A stretch of DNA of 46,121 nucleotides from Comamonadaceae bacterium (GCA_947450675.1 CANFWI010000022.1:1-46121), one strand, 5' to 3'. Positions 8,399 to 17,363 are shown, counted from the first letter of the stretch. Made by a program: numbers and translations. Notes: generated from the sequence alone by a model not told the origin.

Positions 8399-9406
8399 TC
8401 AGTCCGCCGTGATGCCGTTGTCCTTCACCACCTTGGCCCAGATGTCGATTTGCTTGTTGATGAAGACGCTGGCGGCTTCGGGCGTGCTGCCGACAATGTT
8501 GATGCCTTGTGCGCTGAGCTTTTTAGCAATCTCTGGATTTTTCAAGGCTTTAGCGACTTCTTCATTCATGCGCTTGATGATCGCTGGCGGGGTCTTGGCA
8601 GGGGCCAAAATGGCCCACCAAGCCGGTGCATCAAAACCGGCAAAGCCGCTTTCAGCGACCGTCGGCACGTTCGGCAATTCAGGCGAGCGCTTGCTGGTGG
8701 TGACCACCAGCGGGCGCATGCGGCCGCTGTCAATGTGCGGCTTGACCACAAACACCGAGCCAATCGCCAGCGGCACATGACCGGCCACGGCATCGGTCAT
8801 CAACGGGCCACCGCCTTTGTAGGGCACATGTTGCCAGTCGATGTTGCCGCTCTTGCCCAGCAAGGACATGGCCAAGTGACCCAAACTGCCCGAACCGATG
8901 CTGCCGTAGCTGACGTTTTTCTTGGCCTTGGCGGCCGCCACCACGTCAGCGAATGTTTTGTACTCAGAGCCCACGTTGGTCGCCAGCACCATGGCCGACG
9001 TACCGATCAAAATCACCGGCGTCAGGTCTTTGCGGGTGTCAAAAGGCAGGCCATGAATCAAGCTGGGGTTGACGGCATGCGTGTCAAAAACCACGGCAAA
9101 GGTGTAGCCATCTGCCGGTGCTGCGGCCACGGCGGCGGCGCCGATAGAGCCCGATGCGCCACCGCGGTTGTCAACGATGACGGTTTGCCCGAGTTGCTGC
9201 GACAGCGGCTGCGACAAAATACGCGCCACTTGGTCGACCGAGCCACCCGGCGGGAACACCGCGATCATCTTGATCGGCTGCTTGCCGGGCCAGGCGCCAG
9301 GTGCTGCGGCGGTTTGGGCGAGGGCGCTGACGCTGCCGAGGCACAGCAGCGCCGTCAATATCGAGGTGGCCTTGAGGCGCCATGGGGTCGGGGTGGTCGT
9401 CGTCAT
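8399..9406 (-). CDS. Bug-family (TctC-type) periplasmic solute-binding protein
   Basis: A 335-residue extracytoplasmic binding protein of the tripartite tricarboxylate transporter family. A Sec signal peptide (LKATSILTALLCLGSVSALAQ) is followed by the Bug signatures FPPGGSVDQVARILSQPLS, VIVDNRGGASGSIGAAAVA and PADGYTF, then PLVVTTSKRSPELPNVPTVAE. ATG at 9406 was chosen; AGGACA lies upstream and the signal peptide begins there. No tctA or tctB membrane genes are adjacent, which is usual for the many orphan Bug genes of Burkholderiales. The ligand, probably a carboxylate, is unknown. Confidence 0.92.
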   Translation of the reverse strand: MTTTTPTPWRLKATSILTALLCLGSVSALAQTAAAPGAWPGKQPIKMIAVFPPGGSVDQVARILSQPLSQQLGQTVIVDNRGGASGSIGAAAVAAAPADGYTFAVVFDTHAVNPSLIHGLPFDTRKDLTPVILIGTSAMVLATNVGSEYKTFADVVAAAKAKKNVSYGSIGSGSLGHLAMSLLGKSGNIDWQHVPYKGGGPLMTDAVAGHVPLAIGSVFVVKPHIDSGRMRPLVVTTSKRSPELPNVPTVAESGFAGFDAPAWWAILAPAKTPPAIIKRMNEEVAKALKNPEIAKKLSAQGINIVGSTPEAASVFINKQIDIWAKVVKDNGITAD

Positions 9407-9495
9407 CAATGTGTCCTGTGAGTTGAGGCGCACAGTATGGCGAAGGACACGCCCGCGCACCATTGCGGAAAGTACCTAGCATTGAGACGGGCAAA

Positions 9496-11187
9496 ATGAA
9501 CGCCATGGTCAGAGCCTCCCAACTCCTTTATCCGCAGCGTGACGCTGCGCCCCTCCGCCCTGCTGCCACCGTGCTGTTGCTGCGCGACACACCCGACGGC
9601 TTGGAAGTGCTGATGACCCGGCGTTCGGCCACGGCCAGCTTTGCCCCCGGTGCTTATGTCTTTCCGGGCGGCGGCATCGACAGCGCCGACGCGCTGGCGC
9701 ATGGCCAGTCAACCCGGCGCCAGACGCAAAGCGATCTGCACCTGACACAAGCGATTGCCGCCATCCGTGAAAGCTTCGAAGAACTCGGCGTCTTGCTGGC
9801 GCGCCACGCCGATGGCCGTCACCCTGACAGCGCCGACATCGCCACGTTGGATCGCAGCGCACCGTTTGCAGAACAGTGCGCTGCGCGTCAGCTGCAACTG
9901 GCGGGCAGCGAGGTGTTTGTATTGGCGCACTGGGTCACCGATCGGGATTTGCCGCGTCGCTTTGACGTGCCTTTTTTGGTCGCACGCATGCCGCATGGTC
10001 AAACGCCGTTGGCTGATGAATCTGAGCAGTTTGAACCCAGTTGGGTGCGTCCCGCAGACGCACTGGCAAGACACGCAGAGGGCGAGTTTTTCATGGTCTA
10101 CCCGACCGTTCGCACGCTGGAACGGCTGCAGACGTTTGCCGACGTTGAGGCCGTTCTGGAGACCTGCGCCGCCACGGAAGAACCGCTCTGGACCTCTTGC
10201 CCACGCGCTGGATGGTTGGCCGGCCAAGAGGCGCGCTACATGGAGCATGAATCTGCTTTTGGCGAACTGGCGCTGACCAGCCCGGACGGTCAAATCGTTC
10301 ACGCCCTCGACTGGCAAACCACGCAGCCGGTGCCGCTGCTGAAGAACCTGCTGCGCTTGACCGCGCCGAATCCGGGCGTGATGACCGGCCCCGGCACCAA
10401 CAGCTATTTGGTCGGTGACGCCAACACGGGTTACATAGCCATCGATCCCGGCCCCGCCGATGCAGACCACTTGGCGCGTTTGCACGCCGCGGCTGGCGGC
10501 GACATCCGCATGATCGTCTGCACGCACTCGCACCCCGACCATTCGCCCGGTGCCAAACCGTTGCAAGCGCTGTGTGAAGCCGGCGGTCAATCTAAAGGTC
10601 AATCCAAGCCACCCATCCTCGGCTTGGCGTCCCTGCCCACCGCACGCGCCGACAGCGCCTTCGCGCCGGATCGATCTTTGTCGCATCATGCGCTGCTCAC
10701 CTTGGTGTCGACGGGGCCAGAGGTCGACACGACGCACACCCTGAAGGTCATCCACACGCCCGGCCACGCCGCCAACCACCTGTGCTTGGTGCTGCTTGAA
10801 GACGGCCTGCTGTTCAGCGGTGACCACATCCTCAACGGCAGCACCACCATCGTCAACCCGCCCGACGGCAACATGAACGCTTATCTCGATTCGCTGGACC
10901 TGCTGAGCGCCGCCTGCGACGCACACGACATCGGCTTCATACTGCCGGCCCACGGCTATGTGTTGGGAGAAGCCAAAAGCGCGATCGCCCAACTCAAGGC
11001 GCACCGTCTCAAGCGCGAAGCCAAAGTCCTCGCCGTGATGCAGGCCAACCCGAGTGGCACGCTCGACGACTGGGTGCCACTGGCCTACGACGACGTGCAT
11101 GAACGCGTCTGGCCGATCGCCAAACGCTCGCTGCTGGCCCATGTGGAGCGCATCCAGTTACTGCTGCTGCCCGAAAAATTAGTGTGA
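9496..11187 (+). CDS. Fused Nudix hydrolase / metallo-beta-lactamase-fold hydrolase
   Basis: Two enzyme domains in one ~563-residue chain. Residues ~20-210 are Nudix: a VFPGGGIDSAD glycine motif, then AIRESFEELGVLL, the REUxEExGU core, split by an insert as in NUDT19/RP2-type proteins that hydrolyse CoA-like substrates. Residues ~280-500 are an MBL fold: THSHPDHSPG (HxHxDH), TPGHAANHL, FSGDHILNG and PAHGYVLG, closest in style to LACTB2-like hydrolases. The combined substrate is unknown. ATG at 9496 is used; a TTG at 9463 would lengthen it by 11 residues and an ATG at 9505 would shorten it by 3. The stop codon overlaps the predicted 3' end of rnpB on the other strand. Confidence 0.87.
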   Translation: MNAMVRASQLLYPQRDAAPLRPAATVLLLRDTPDGLEVLMTRRSATASFAPGAYVFPGGGIDSADALAHGQSTRRQTQSDLHLTQAIAAIRESFEELGVLLARHADGRHPDSADIATLDRSAPFAEQCAARQLQLAGSEVFVLAHWVTDRDLPRRFDVPFLVARMPHGQTPLADESEQFEPSWVRPADALARHAEGEFFMVYPTVRTLERLQTFADVEAVLETCAATEEPLWTSCPRAGWLAGQEARYMEHESAFGELALTSPDGQIVHALDWQTTQPVPLLKNLLRLTAPNPGVMTGPGTNSYLVGDANTGYIAIDPGPADADHLARLHAAAGGDIRMIVCTHSHPDHSPGAKPLQALCEAGGQSKGQSKPPILGLASLPTARADSAFAPDRSLSHHALLTLVSTGPEVDTTHTLKVIHTPGHAANHLCLVLLEDGLLFSGDHILNGSTTIVNPPDGNMNAYLDSLDLLSAACDAHDIGFILPAHGYVLGEAKSAIAQLKAHRLKREAKVLAVMQANPSGTLDDWVPLAYDDVHERVWPIAKRSLLAHVERIQLLLLPEKLV

Positions 11188-11535
11188 AGCTCGCCGATAA
11201 GCCGGATTTTGTGCGCCATGCCAACTTGCCGAAACAAGCTGACGCGGTGTGACCGTCATTAATCTGGGCCGGGGGTCACCCCACCGGCTCAATGCTACCT
11301 ACCCGCCAGCTCTGCGGAACCACATCAACGCTGGCCTACTTGGTATTGCTGCGCGTAGAGATTGCCCGTTTCACCCGGCTTGTTAAGTTGCCCCAACAAG
11401 CCGACTCGTCTCTGTTGCTCTGATCCTCACCTCACGGTGGAGAGGTGTTACCTCCTACGCTGTCCTGTGCAGTCCGGACGTTCCTCCAGTGCTTGGTTTC
11501 CCAAATTGCACCAGCGACGGTCTGGCGTGCTTCAC
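11184..11535 (-). ncRNA. rnpB: RNase P RNA, bacterial type A
   Basis: The catalytic RNA of RNase P, which matures tRNA 5' ends. On the minus strand the 5' end reads GTGAAGCACGCCAGACCGTC, followed by GGAGGAACGTCCGGACTGC (the conserved P3/P4 entry), CAGAGACGAGT, GAAACGGGCAATC, GCCTACTTGG-type pairings, and the 3' end ATCCGGCTTATCGGC. The two ends pair as helix P1: GTGAAGC-A-CGCC (11535-11524) with GGCG-A-GCTTCAC (11195-11184), 11 pairs around one A-A mismatch. Length is ~352 nt, normal for type A. Ends were set from P1. A good promoter lies at 11541-11569. Confidence 0.95.
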
Positions 11536-11540
11536 ATTGC

Positions 11541-11569
11541 ATATTATCCCTGCAGAAACTGCGCGTCCA
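11541..11569 (-). promoter_or_regulatory. rnpB promoter (sigma-70 type)
   Basis: On the minus strand TGGACG (11569-11564) and TAATAT (11546-11541) are separated by 17 bases, and the predicted RNA start at 11535 is 5 bases downstream of the -10 box. The fit between the -10 position and the P1-defined RNA end supports both calls. Confidence 0.7.
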
Positions 11570-11641
11570 GGCAGAAGGCCCAAGCCAGCGTTTAAAATTC
11601 TGCGCTTGATCCGAAAAACGGATCCACAGAAAGACATTCCC

Positions 11642-13315
11642 ATGCTGCGATTGACCGAGCTCAAGCTCCCGCTGGACCACGCCGACGATGTCCTGCCAGC
11701 CCTGATCCTCAAGACGCTGGGCATCACGCCCACCGAGCTGGTCAGCCACCACATCCACAAACGCAGCTACGACGCGCGCATGCGCAATTTGCTGCTGGTC
11801 TACATCGTCAACGTCGAGCTCAGCAGCCCCGTGCTAGAAGACAAGCTGCTAGCGCAGTTCGCCGGGCATCCGCACATCAGCCGCGCGCCCGACCTGAGCT
11901 ACCACCCGCCGACGCACGCCGCGCAAGCACCGGCGATCCGTCCGGTCGTCATCGGCTTTGGGCCCTGCGGTATTTTTGCCGCGCTGCTGCTGGCTCAAAT
12001 GGGCTTCAAGCCGATCGTGCTGGAGCGCGGCAAAAAGGTTCGTGAACGGACCCAAGACACCTGGGGCCTGTGGCGAAAAAATGTGCTGCACCCGGAGTCG
12101 AATGTGCAGTTTGGCGAAGGCGGCGCCGGTACTTTTTCAGACGGCAAGCTCTGGAGCCAGATCAAAGACCCGCGCCATCTCGGCCGCAAGGTCATGTTGG
12201 AGTTCGTCAAAGCTGGCGCACCCGAAGAAATATTGCTGGTCAGCAAACCGCACATCGGCACCTTCAAGCTGGTCAAGGTGGTCGAGCACATGCGTGAACA
12301 AATTGAGGCCATGGGCGGCGAGATTCGCTTTGAGCAGCGCGTCAGCGATGTCGATATTGAAGACGGTCCGAACGGCCAACACATTCGCGGCCTGACGGTT
12401 GAGAACTTAGCCGATGGCAGCCGCTACGACTTGCGCGCCGACCACGTGGTGCTGGCGCCGGGCCACAGCGCCCGCGACACCTTTGCCATGCTGCACGAGC
12501 GCGGTGTTTTCATGGAAGCCAAACCGTTTTCGGTGGGCTTTCGCATCGAGCATCCGCAGGGTCTGATTGACCGTGCACGCTTGGGCCAACACGCCGGCCA
12601 TCCGCTGCTGGGCGCGGCCGACTACAAGCTGGTGCACCACGCCGCCAATGGTCGCTCGGTCTACAGTTTTTGCATGTGTCCGGGCGGCACGGTGGTGGCC
12701 GCAACGTCCGAAGTCGGCCGCGTGGTGACCAACGGCATGAGCCAGTATTCTCGCAACGAACGCAACGCCAACGCCGGCATTGTGGTGGGTATTGCTCCAC
12801 CTGATTTCGTGGCTGGCACAACGCCCGGAGTAGCGCCCGGAGCAGCCGTGCATCCGCTGGCAGGCATTGCTTTTCAAAGGCGCCTTGAGTCCGCCGCGTA
12901 CACGCTGGGCGGCAGCACCTACGAAGCACCGGGCCAACTGGTCGGTGACTTTTTGGCGGCGCGTCCATCAACGTCGCTGGGCAGCGTCGAGCCGTCGTAC
13001 AAGCCGGGCGTGCACCTGACCGACTTGGCCAGCGCCCTGCCCGACTACGCCATCACAGCCATGCGCGAAGCCTTGCCGGTCTTCGGCAAGAAGATCAAGG
13101 GCTTTGACATGCATGACGCGGTGCTGACTGGCGTTGAGACACGGACGTCGTCACCGTTGCGCATCACGCGGGGCGATGATTTTCAGAGCCTGAACGTCAA
13201 GGGGCTCTACCCGGCGGGTGAAGGCGCGAGTTATGCGGGTGGTATTTTGTCGGCGGGGGTGGATGGGATTGAGGTGGCTGAGGCTGTGGCTTTGAGCTTG
13301 ACTGGGAAGGTTTGA
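11642..13315 (+). CDS. COG2509 family FAD-dependent oxidoreductase
   Basis: A 557-residue flavoprotein of unknown substrate. After an ~95-residue N-terminal domain (LRLTELKLPLDH, HKRSYDARMRNLLLVY) comes the dinucleotide-binding motif VVIGFGPCGIFAALLLAQMG and then LERGKKVRER. The family-specific stretches NVQFGEGGAGTFSDGKL, FCMCPGG, and GLYPAGEGASYAGGILSAGVDG at the C-terminus are present. ATG at 11642 is chosen because homology starts at MLRLTELK; the open frame reaches back into rnpB but that part is not protein-coding. A small GATCCG/CGGATC hairpin lies 18 bases before the start. The gene is transcribed away from rnpB. Confidence 0.88.
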   Translation: MLRLTELKLPLDHADDVLPALILKTLGITPTELVSHHIHKRSYDARMRNLLLVYIVNVELSSPVLEDKLLAQFAGHPHISRAPDLSYHPPTHAAQAPAIRPVVIGFGPCGIFAALLLAQMGFKPIVLERGKKVRERTQDTWGLWRKNVLHPESNVQFGEGGAGTFSDGKLWSQIKDPRHLGRKVMLEFVKAGAPEEILLVSKPHIGTFKLVKVVEHMREQIEAMGGEIRFEQRVSDVDIEDGPNGQHIRGLTVENLADGSRYDLRADHVVLAPGHSARDTFAMLHERGVFMEAKPFSVGFRIEHPQGLIDRARLGQHAGHPLLGAADYKLVHHAANGRSVYSFCMCPGGTVVAATSEVGRVVTNGMSQYSRNERNANAGIVVGIAPPDFVAGTTPGVAPGAAVHPLAGIAFQRRLESAAYTLGGSTYEAPGQLVGDFLAARPSTSLGSVEPSYKPGVHLTDLASALPDYAITAMREALPVFGKKIKGFDMHDAVLTGVETRTSSPLRITRGDDFQSLNVKGLYPAGEGASYAGGILSAGVDGIEVAEAVALSLTGKV

Positions 13316-13397
13316 GACTCGGGTCCACGGCTTTTAGCTATTGGCTTTGGGCGAGCGTCTCGGCGGTTCGACTTGCGTAGGGTTGAGCGGATCGGGC

Positions 13398-13471
13398 GGT
13401 GAGGCTGGCTGAGCCCGGCGTCCTCATACCCGAGTACGACAAATCGGCCGCCGGGCTCAGCCAGCCTCACC
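13398..13471. repeat. Hairpin element 1: 23-bp perfect stem around a 28-base shared loop
   Basis: The left arm 13398-13420 and right arm 13449-13471 are exact reverse complements (23 bp). They enclose a 28-base loop (13421-13448) beginning TCCTCATACCCG and ending CAAATCGGC. The same 28 bases occur, inverted and without a mismatch, as the loop of the second element at 13628-13655, while the arms differ. Both elements share only GGCG/CGCC next to the loop. No T-run follows on either strand, so it is not a standard terminator. Confidence 0.9.
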
Positions 13472-13603
13472 TTGTTTGGCTTTTGTCGCTGCGCTGCTGG
13501 GGATTTTTTGTGGCGACTCTACATGTCATCGCCGAGATTCCCTTTACGCCCGTCATTGCGAGCTCCCCGCTTTCCAAAACCAAACGAGTCACCCCGACCT
13601 GGA

Positions 13604-13679
13604 GCATGGGTTGACTCTGGGGCGGCGGCCGATTTGTCGTACTCGGGTATGAGGACGCCGCCCCAGAGTCAACCCATGC
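13604..13679. repeat. Hairpin element 2: 24-bp perfect stem around the same loop, inverted
   Basis: The arms 13604-13627 and 13656-13679 are exact reverse complements (24 bp), starting GCATGGGTTGAC. The 28-base loop 13628-13655 (GCCGATTTGTCG...TATGAGGA) is the exact reverse complement of the loop of element 1. Arm sequences are unrelated to those of element 1 except for the four bases touching the loop. Both copies lie in the gap between the convergent COG2509 and htpX genes. Confidence 0.9.
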
Positions 13680-13704
13680 CGCTCAAAACCAAAAACGGCA
13701 GAGA

Positions 13705-13732
13705 CAAAAAAGGCCGCACAAGGCAGCCTTTA
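13705..13732 (-). terminator. Intrinsic terminator downstream of htpX
   Basis: On the minus strand AAAGGC and GCCTTT pair around an 11-base loop (TGCCTTGTGCG) and are followed directly by a T-run (TTTTTTG). It starts about 22 bases after the htpX stop codon. Confidence 0.7.
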
Positions 13733-13753
13733 AAAAGAGAACAGAAAAAAAGA

Positions 13754-14638
13754 TCAGACCTGACCAGCCTGCGCATTCTGCAGCGCCGCAATGCGCTCTT
13801 CAATCGGTGGGTGCGAACTGAACAACCTACCGACACCGCCGGCGATGCCGAACGACTGCACCGACTTCGGCAACTCACCCGGCACCATGCCGCCCAAACG
13901 GGCCAGCGCATTGATCATCGGTTGCTTGCGACCCAACAATTCAGCCGAACCTGCATCCGCGCGAAACTCACGGTGACGTGAGAACCAAGCCACCACAATG
14001 GCCGCGGCAAAACCAAGCACGATGTCCAACACAATGGTGCTGACGTAATAACCAATGCCGGGGCCGGAATTGTTGTCGCTGCCCTTGCGCAAAAAGCTGT
14101 CTACCGCATAGCCAATCACCCGGCTCAAGAACACCACGAAGGTGTTCATCACGCCCTGAATCAGCGTCATGGTGACCATGTCGCCGTTCGCAATGTGAGC
14201 GATTTCATGGCCGATCACGGCTTCGATTTCTTCTCGCGTCATGCCTTGCAACAGACCGGTCGAGACCGCGACCAAGGCCGAGTTTTTAAAAGCACCCGTG
14301 GCAAACGCATTCGGCTCACCGTCAAAAATACCGACTTCGGGCATGCGAATACCAGCGCGGTCAGACAAACGACGAACCGTCTCGTATATCCAAGCTTCGT
14401 CGGCGTTTTGCGGTTCTTGGATGACGCGAACACCAGCGCTCCACTTGGCGACAGGCTTGCTGATCAACAGCGAAATAAAGGCGCCACCAAAACCGATGAC
14501 CAAGGCAAAGCCAAGCAACATTTTGAGGTCAAGCCCGTTCGGTGTCAGGTAGCGGTTGACGCCCAGCAGGTTGGCCACAATGCCCAGCACCACCACCACC
14601 GCAAGGTTGGTCATGACAAACAAAAAGATGCGTTTCAT
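13754..14638 (-). CDS. htpX: Heat-shock membrane zinc protease HtpX
   Basis: HtpX is an inner-membrane M48 metalloprotease that degrades damaged membrane proteins. The 294-residue protein has two N-terminal membrane segments ([19 protein letters not shown] and [20 protein letters not shown]), then the zinc site [13 protein letters not shown] (H144, E145, H148), and two more hydrophobic segments around 160-220. [10 protein letters not shown] is the family motif before the active site. ATG at 14638 (MKRIFLF) is used; a GTG four codons upstream overlaps the ribosome site. A heat-shock-type promoter is present upstream and an intrinsic terminator downstream, so it is likely monocistronic. Confidence 0.94.
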   Translation of the reverse strand: MKRIFLFVMTNLAVVVVLGIVANLLGVNRYLTPNGLDLKMLLGFALVIGFGGAFISLLISKPVAKWSAGVRVIQEPQNADEAWIYETVRRLSDRAGIRMPEVGIFDGEPNAFATGAFKNSALVAVSTGLLQGMTREEIEAVIGHEIAHIANGDMVTMTLIQGVMNTFVVFLSRVIGYAVDSFLRKGSDNNSGPGIGYYVSTIVLDIVLGFAAAIVVAWFSRHREFRADAGSAELLGRKQPMINALARLGGMVPGELPKSVQSFGIAGGVGRLFSSHPPIEERIAALQNAQAGQV

Positions 14639-14720
14639 ATCAGTGATCACTCCGTCAAGTGCAGTTATTGAAGTCTCAGAAAACCGTGACAGCGTTTTTT
14701 TATTGTGAGAATCAGCTCAT

Positions 14721-14749
14721 CACATGGGGCTTTTCACCGCCAAATCAAG
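14721..14749 (-). promoter_or_regulatory. Sigma-32 (heat-shock) promoter of htpX
   Basis: On the minus strand CTTGAT (14749-14744) and CCCCATGTG (14729-14721) are 14 bases apart. This closely fits the RpoH consensus CTTGAA-N13-15-CCCCATnT. Transcription would begin near 14713, about 75 bases upstream of the htpX start. The gene it serves is a known heat-shock gene in other bacteria. Confidence 0.75.
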
Positions 14750-14755
14750 TTGCCA

Positions 14756-15595
14756 TCAACGCTTCGCTGGCCGGAAGATGTCCGAGTCATCATAAAAGGA
14801 AAAGTTCTCGTTGTCGGCCCACCAGCCGGGCACGCCCAGCACCTGCAAGGGCGCAAATGGCTTGCCCGCCAACTTGGCGGCGCTGAGATCACTGGCCACC
14901 CAGCGGTCTAAGCTGCCCGGGCTTTCTAGCGCGCCCGGCTCTGACATGTCAGGCATGCCCAGGTAAACATGCGCCGTGATCGGCTTGCGCGGATTCGCCA
15001 GTTTTTCCAATAGCGCATGGCCGAACAAGACCAGCCGGGCCTCGCGCCACAAGGGCCTTAACTCAATGAAAAGTCGCTGCCACTGACGCGCCAGCAAGGC
15101 GTCCCAGAGTGGCTGCGGGGCCATCAACAGAGCGGAATTTTCGTCAAACACCGTCAGCGCATCACGCACTGCACCGCGCGTGGGCAGCACGCCACCAAGC
15201 GCAATTTGCGCGGCTTGGAGTGCGTTCAGCCGGCTCTTGGTGTGCGGAAACTTCAGCCAACAGAGGCCGTTGAACAGGTCGTGCAAATTCTCCCGTGTCG
15301 GCACTTGCTGGGTCTCAAAAATGAACTGCTCGTAAGCTTGGCCGGCAGGCAACTCAGATTGAGGAACGAAGCGGATGGGCGCTCGCCAAGGGCTGCCTTC
15401 AAACGGACCGGCATCGTGGGTGTTCAAGGCATTCAGCGCGTTCAGAGCAGCGGCGACTGACTGCCCCGCCGCCAGCTGTGCCTGCAAGCCAGCAGCTTCA
15501 GCCCGCCAAGGCGCCAGCCATGGTTGCTGCCAGTCCAGTGCAGCCACTGCAGCGGCCAGCGTGACGACAGTGTTGCCGCCCGCCGGCAGGCTCAC
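14756..15595 (-). CDS. DUF3025 domain-containing protein
   Basis: A 279-residue protein with the DUF3025 hallmark [20 protein letters not shown] at about residues 102-121, preceded by [18 protein letters not shown] and followed by [18 protein letters not shown] and [10 protein letters not shown]. No catalytic function is established for this family, and no signal peptide or membrane segment is evident. The start is GTG at 15595, overlapping the pyrC stop by four bases (GTGA), so it should be translationally coupled to pyrC. Confidence 0.85.
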   Translation of the reverse strand: MSLPAGGNTVVTLAAAVAALDWQQPWLAPWRAEAAGLQAQLAAGQSVAAALNALNALNTHDAGPFEGSPWRAPIRFVPQSELPAGQAYEQFIFETQQVPTRENLHDLFNGLCWLKFPHTKSRLNALQAAQIALGGVLPTRGAVRDALTVFDENSALLMAPQPLWDALLARQWQRLFIELRPLWREARLVLFGHALLEKLANPRKPITAHVYLGMPDMSEPGALESPGSLDRWVASDLSAAKLAGKPFAPLQVLGVPGWWADNENFSFYDDSDIFRPAKR

Positions 15596-16653
15596 ACCAG
15601 TTGCCAGGCCAAGCTTTCACCGGAGCGCAGCGGCTTCAACTCGGCTTCACCAAAGGCAAAGCTGTCGGGTGGCGTCCAGCTTTGCTTCTTTAATGTGATG
15701 TGGCCGGTGTTGCGCGGCAACTCATAAAAATCAGGGCCATTGAAACTGGCAAAAGCTTCCAGTTTGTTGATCGCGCCGGCGGCATCAAAGGCCTCGGCGT
15801 ACAACTCCATGGCCGCGTGCGCCGTGTAGCAACCGGCGCAGCCAGTGGCGTGCTCTTTCAGGTGAGCCGGGTGCGGCGCGCTGTCGGTGCCGAGGAAGAA
15901 ACGCGGGTTGTCGCTGATCGCCGCTTGCACTAGCGCCAGTCGGTGTGTCTCGCGTTTGAGCACGGGCAGGCAGTAGTAATGCGGCCGAATACCGCCGGTA
16001 AAAATGGCGTTGCGGTTGTACAGCAAGTGGTGCGCCGTGATGGTGGCCGCCGTGAACCGGTCAGCTTCAGCGACATACTGCGCGGCTTCCCGGGTGGTGA
16101 TGTGCTCAAAGACAATTTTCAGCTCCGGAAAATCACGGCGCAGCGGAATCAATTGCTGGTCGATGAACACGGCTTCGCGGTCAAACAGATCAATCTCAGG
16201 GCTGGTGACTTCACCGTGAACCAGCAACAGCAGACCTTCTTGCTGCATGGCTTCCAGCGTTTTGTAAGTCTTGCGCAGGTCGGTCACGCCGGCGTCGCTG
16301 TTGGTGGTGGCCCCAGCCGGGTACAGCTTCAATGCCACCACACCGGCGGCCTTGGCGCGCAGGATCTCGTCAGGCGGCAAGTTGTCGGTGAGGTAAAGCG
16401 TCATCAGCGGCTCGAACTGCACACCCGCCGGCACTGCCGCTTGAATGCGGCTTTTATAAGCCAGCGCCTGCGCTGCCGTGGTGACCGGCGGCCGCAGGTT
16501 CGGCATGATGATGGCACGACCAAACTGGGCTGCGGTGTGCGGCACCACGGTGGCCAGCGCGTCGCCGTCGCGCACGTGCAAATGCCAGTCGTCCGGGCGG
16601 GTGATGGTGAGGCTGGTACCGCTGACGGCTGAAGTAGGTTGGGCTGAATTCAT
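15592..16653 (-). CDS. pyrC: Dihydroorotase
   Basis: PyrC closes carbamoyl-aspartate to dihydroorotate, the third step of pyrimidine synthesis. The 353-residue protein is of the short type II class: metal ligands H24 and H26 in [10 protein letters not shown], the carboxylated lysine K109 in [36 protein letters not shown], and the substrate/metal segment [11 protein letters not shown] at 16653 is preceded by a short intergenic region to vapC. The DUF3025 gene overlaps its stop codon. Confidence 0.95.
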   Translation of the reverse strand: MNSAQPTSAVSGTSLTITRPDDWHLHVRDGDALATVVPHTAAQFGRAIIMPNLRPPVTTAAQALAYKSRIQAAVPAGVQFEPLMTLYLTDNLPPDEILRAKAAGVVALKLYPAGATTNSDAGVTDLRKTYKTLEAMQQEGLLLLVHGEVTSPEIDLFDREAVFIDQQLIPLRRDFPELKIVFEHITTREAAQYVAEADRFTAATITAHHLLYNRNAIFTGGIRPHYYCLPVLKRETHRLALVQAAISDNPRFFLGTDSAPHPAHLKEHATGCAGCYTAHAAMELYAEAFDAAGAINKLEAFASFNGPDFYELPRNTGHITLKKQSWTPPDSFAFGEAELKPLRSGESLAWQLV

Positions 16654-16678
16654 GGCTTGAATTGTCGCACTGCAGGCG

Positions 16679-17083
16679 CTACCAAATCTCCAACCTCAGG
16701 CGGGCCACAGGCACTTGCGCAAAGGCCTTGTCACGGCTGACCAAGGTGGCGTTCACGGCCACGGCATGCGCTGCGATCATCATGTCGAAATCACTCAGGT
16801 TGATGCCCTGGGCTTCCAACGTGCTGCACAACTCGCCATAACAAGTGGCCACCGGTTCATCCCAGGGAAGCACGTCCATGCGCAGCAACACTTGGGTCAG
16901 CGCTTGTCTGAGGCGAACGGGCTGACCCTTGCGATGCAGGCCGTATTCCAGCTCGGCCAAGGTGATGCTGGAAATCACGACCTGGCCCACCGGCAGCTGC
17001 GTCAAGCGCGCCAGCAAGCCTGCATCCCGCCCCTGCATGATGTGGCTGACCACGTTGGTATCCAGCAGGAAGCGCTGGCTCAT
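16679..17083 (-). CDS. vapC: VapC-type PIN-domain ribonuclease toxin
   Basis: A 134-residue PIN-domain protein with the acidic metal-binding set D8 (LLDTNVV), E44 (LAELEYG), D98/D100 ([11 protein letters not shown]) and D118 (VSRDKAF). Such toxins cut tRNA or rRNA when freed from their antitoxin. Its ATG overlaps the vapB stop by four bases (17080-17083), the classic coupling of toxin to antitoxin synthesis. The gene ends 25 bases before pyrC starts. The target RNA cannot be inferred. Confidence 0.92.
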   Translation of the reverse strand: MSQRFLLDTNVVSHIMQGRDAGLLARLTQLPVGQVVISSITLAELEYGLHRKGQPVRLRQALTQVLLRMDVLPWDEPVATCYGELCSTLEAQGINLSDFDMMIAAHAVAVNATLVSRDKAFAQVPVARLRLEIW

Positions 17084-17331
17084 TCGGGCAAGCCCTCAAA
17101 AGGGTCACGCCGCGTATGACTCTGGCGGCGCTCAATCAACACGTCTTCGTTCGCGTTCAGTGCCACGGCATCCAGCAAGCCTTGCCAGTCGGTCGGCTTA
17201 CGCGACAGCACCACATCGCCTGTGACGGGATCGTGCCTGATGAAAACTTCTGCCACGTCAAAGCGGAACTCAAGAGGCAAGCGCACTGCTTGGCTTCGGC
17301 CAGTGGCAAATATTTTGGCAGTTTGATGCAT
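17080..17331 (-). CDS. vapB: VapB-type AbrB-fold antitoxin
   Basis: An 83-residue protein with an N-terminal AbrB/SpoVT DNA-binding fold ([21 protein letters not shown]), the VagC/VapB signature GRSQAVRLP, and a C-terminal acidic/proline tail ([10 protein letters not shown]) expected to wrap round the VapC active site. It overlaps vapC by four bases. The promoter upstream carries an AT-rich partial palindrome that could be its operator. Confidence 0.92.
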   Translation of the reverse strand: MHQTAKIFATGRSQAVRLPLEFRFDVAEVFIRHDPVTGDVVLSRKPTDWQGLLDAVALNANEDVLIERRQSHTRRDPFEGLPE

Positions 17332-17363
17332 GTTGGAGACCTCTTAATCGAATGATATGTCTC

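Noticed and set aside
9709..11142. A 477-codon open frame on the minus strand
   Set aside because: It lies wholly antisense to the Nudix-MBL fusion, whose catalytic motifs are intact; its translation is rich in His/Arg/Gln without any domain. Long antisense frames are expected at this GC content.
11489..11641. A 51-codon N-terminal extension of the COG2509 flavoprotein
   Set aside because: The extension lies over rnpB and its promoter; family homology begins at the ATG at 11642.
13398..13679. Integron attC sites or a simple pair of terminators
   Set aside because: No attC core sites or integrase are present, stems are perfect rather than bulged, and no T-run follows either hairpin on either strand.
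13398..13679. An invertible promoter switch between inverted repeats
   Set aside because: The flanking genes converge on the region, so no gene would be driven by a promoter in the loop, and no dedicated invertase is nearby.
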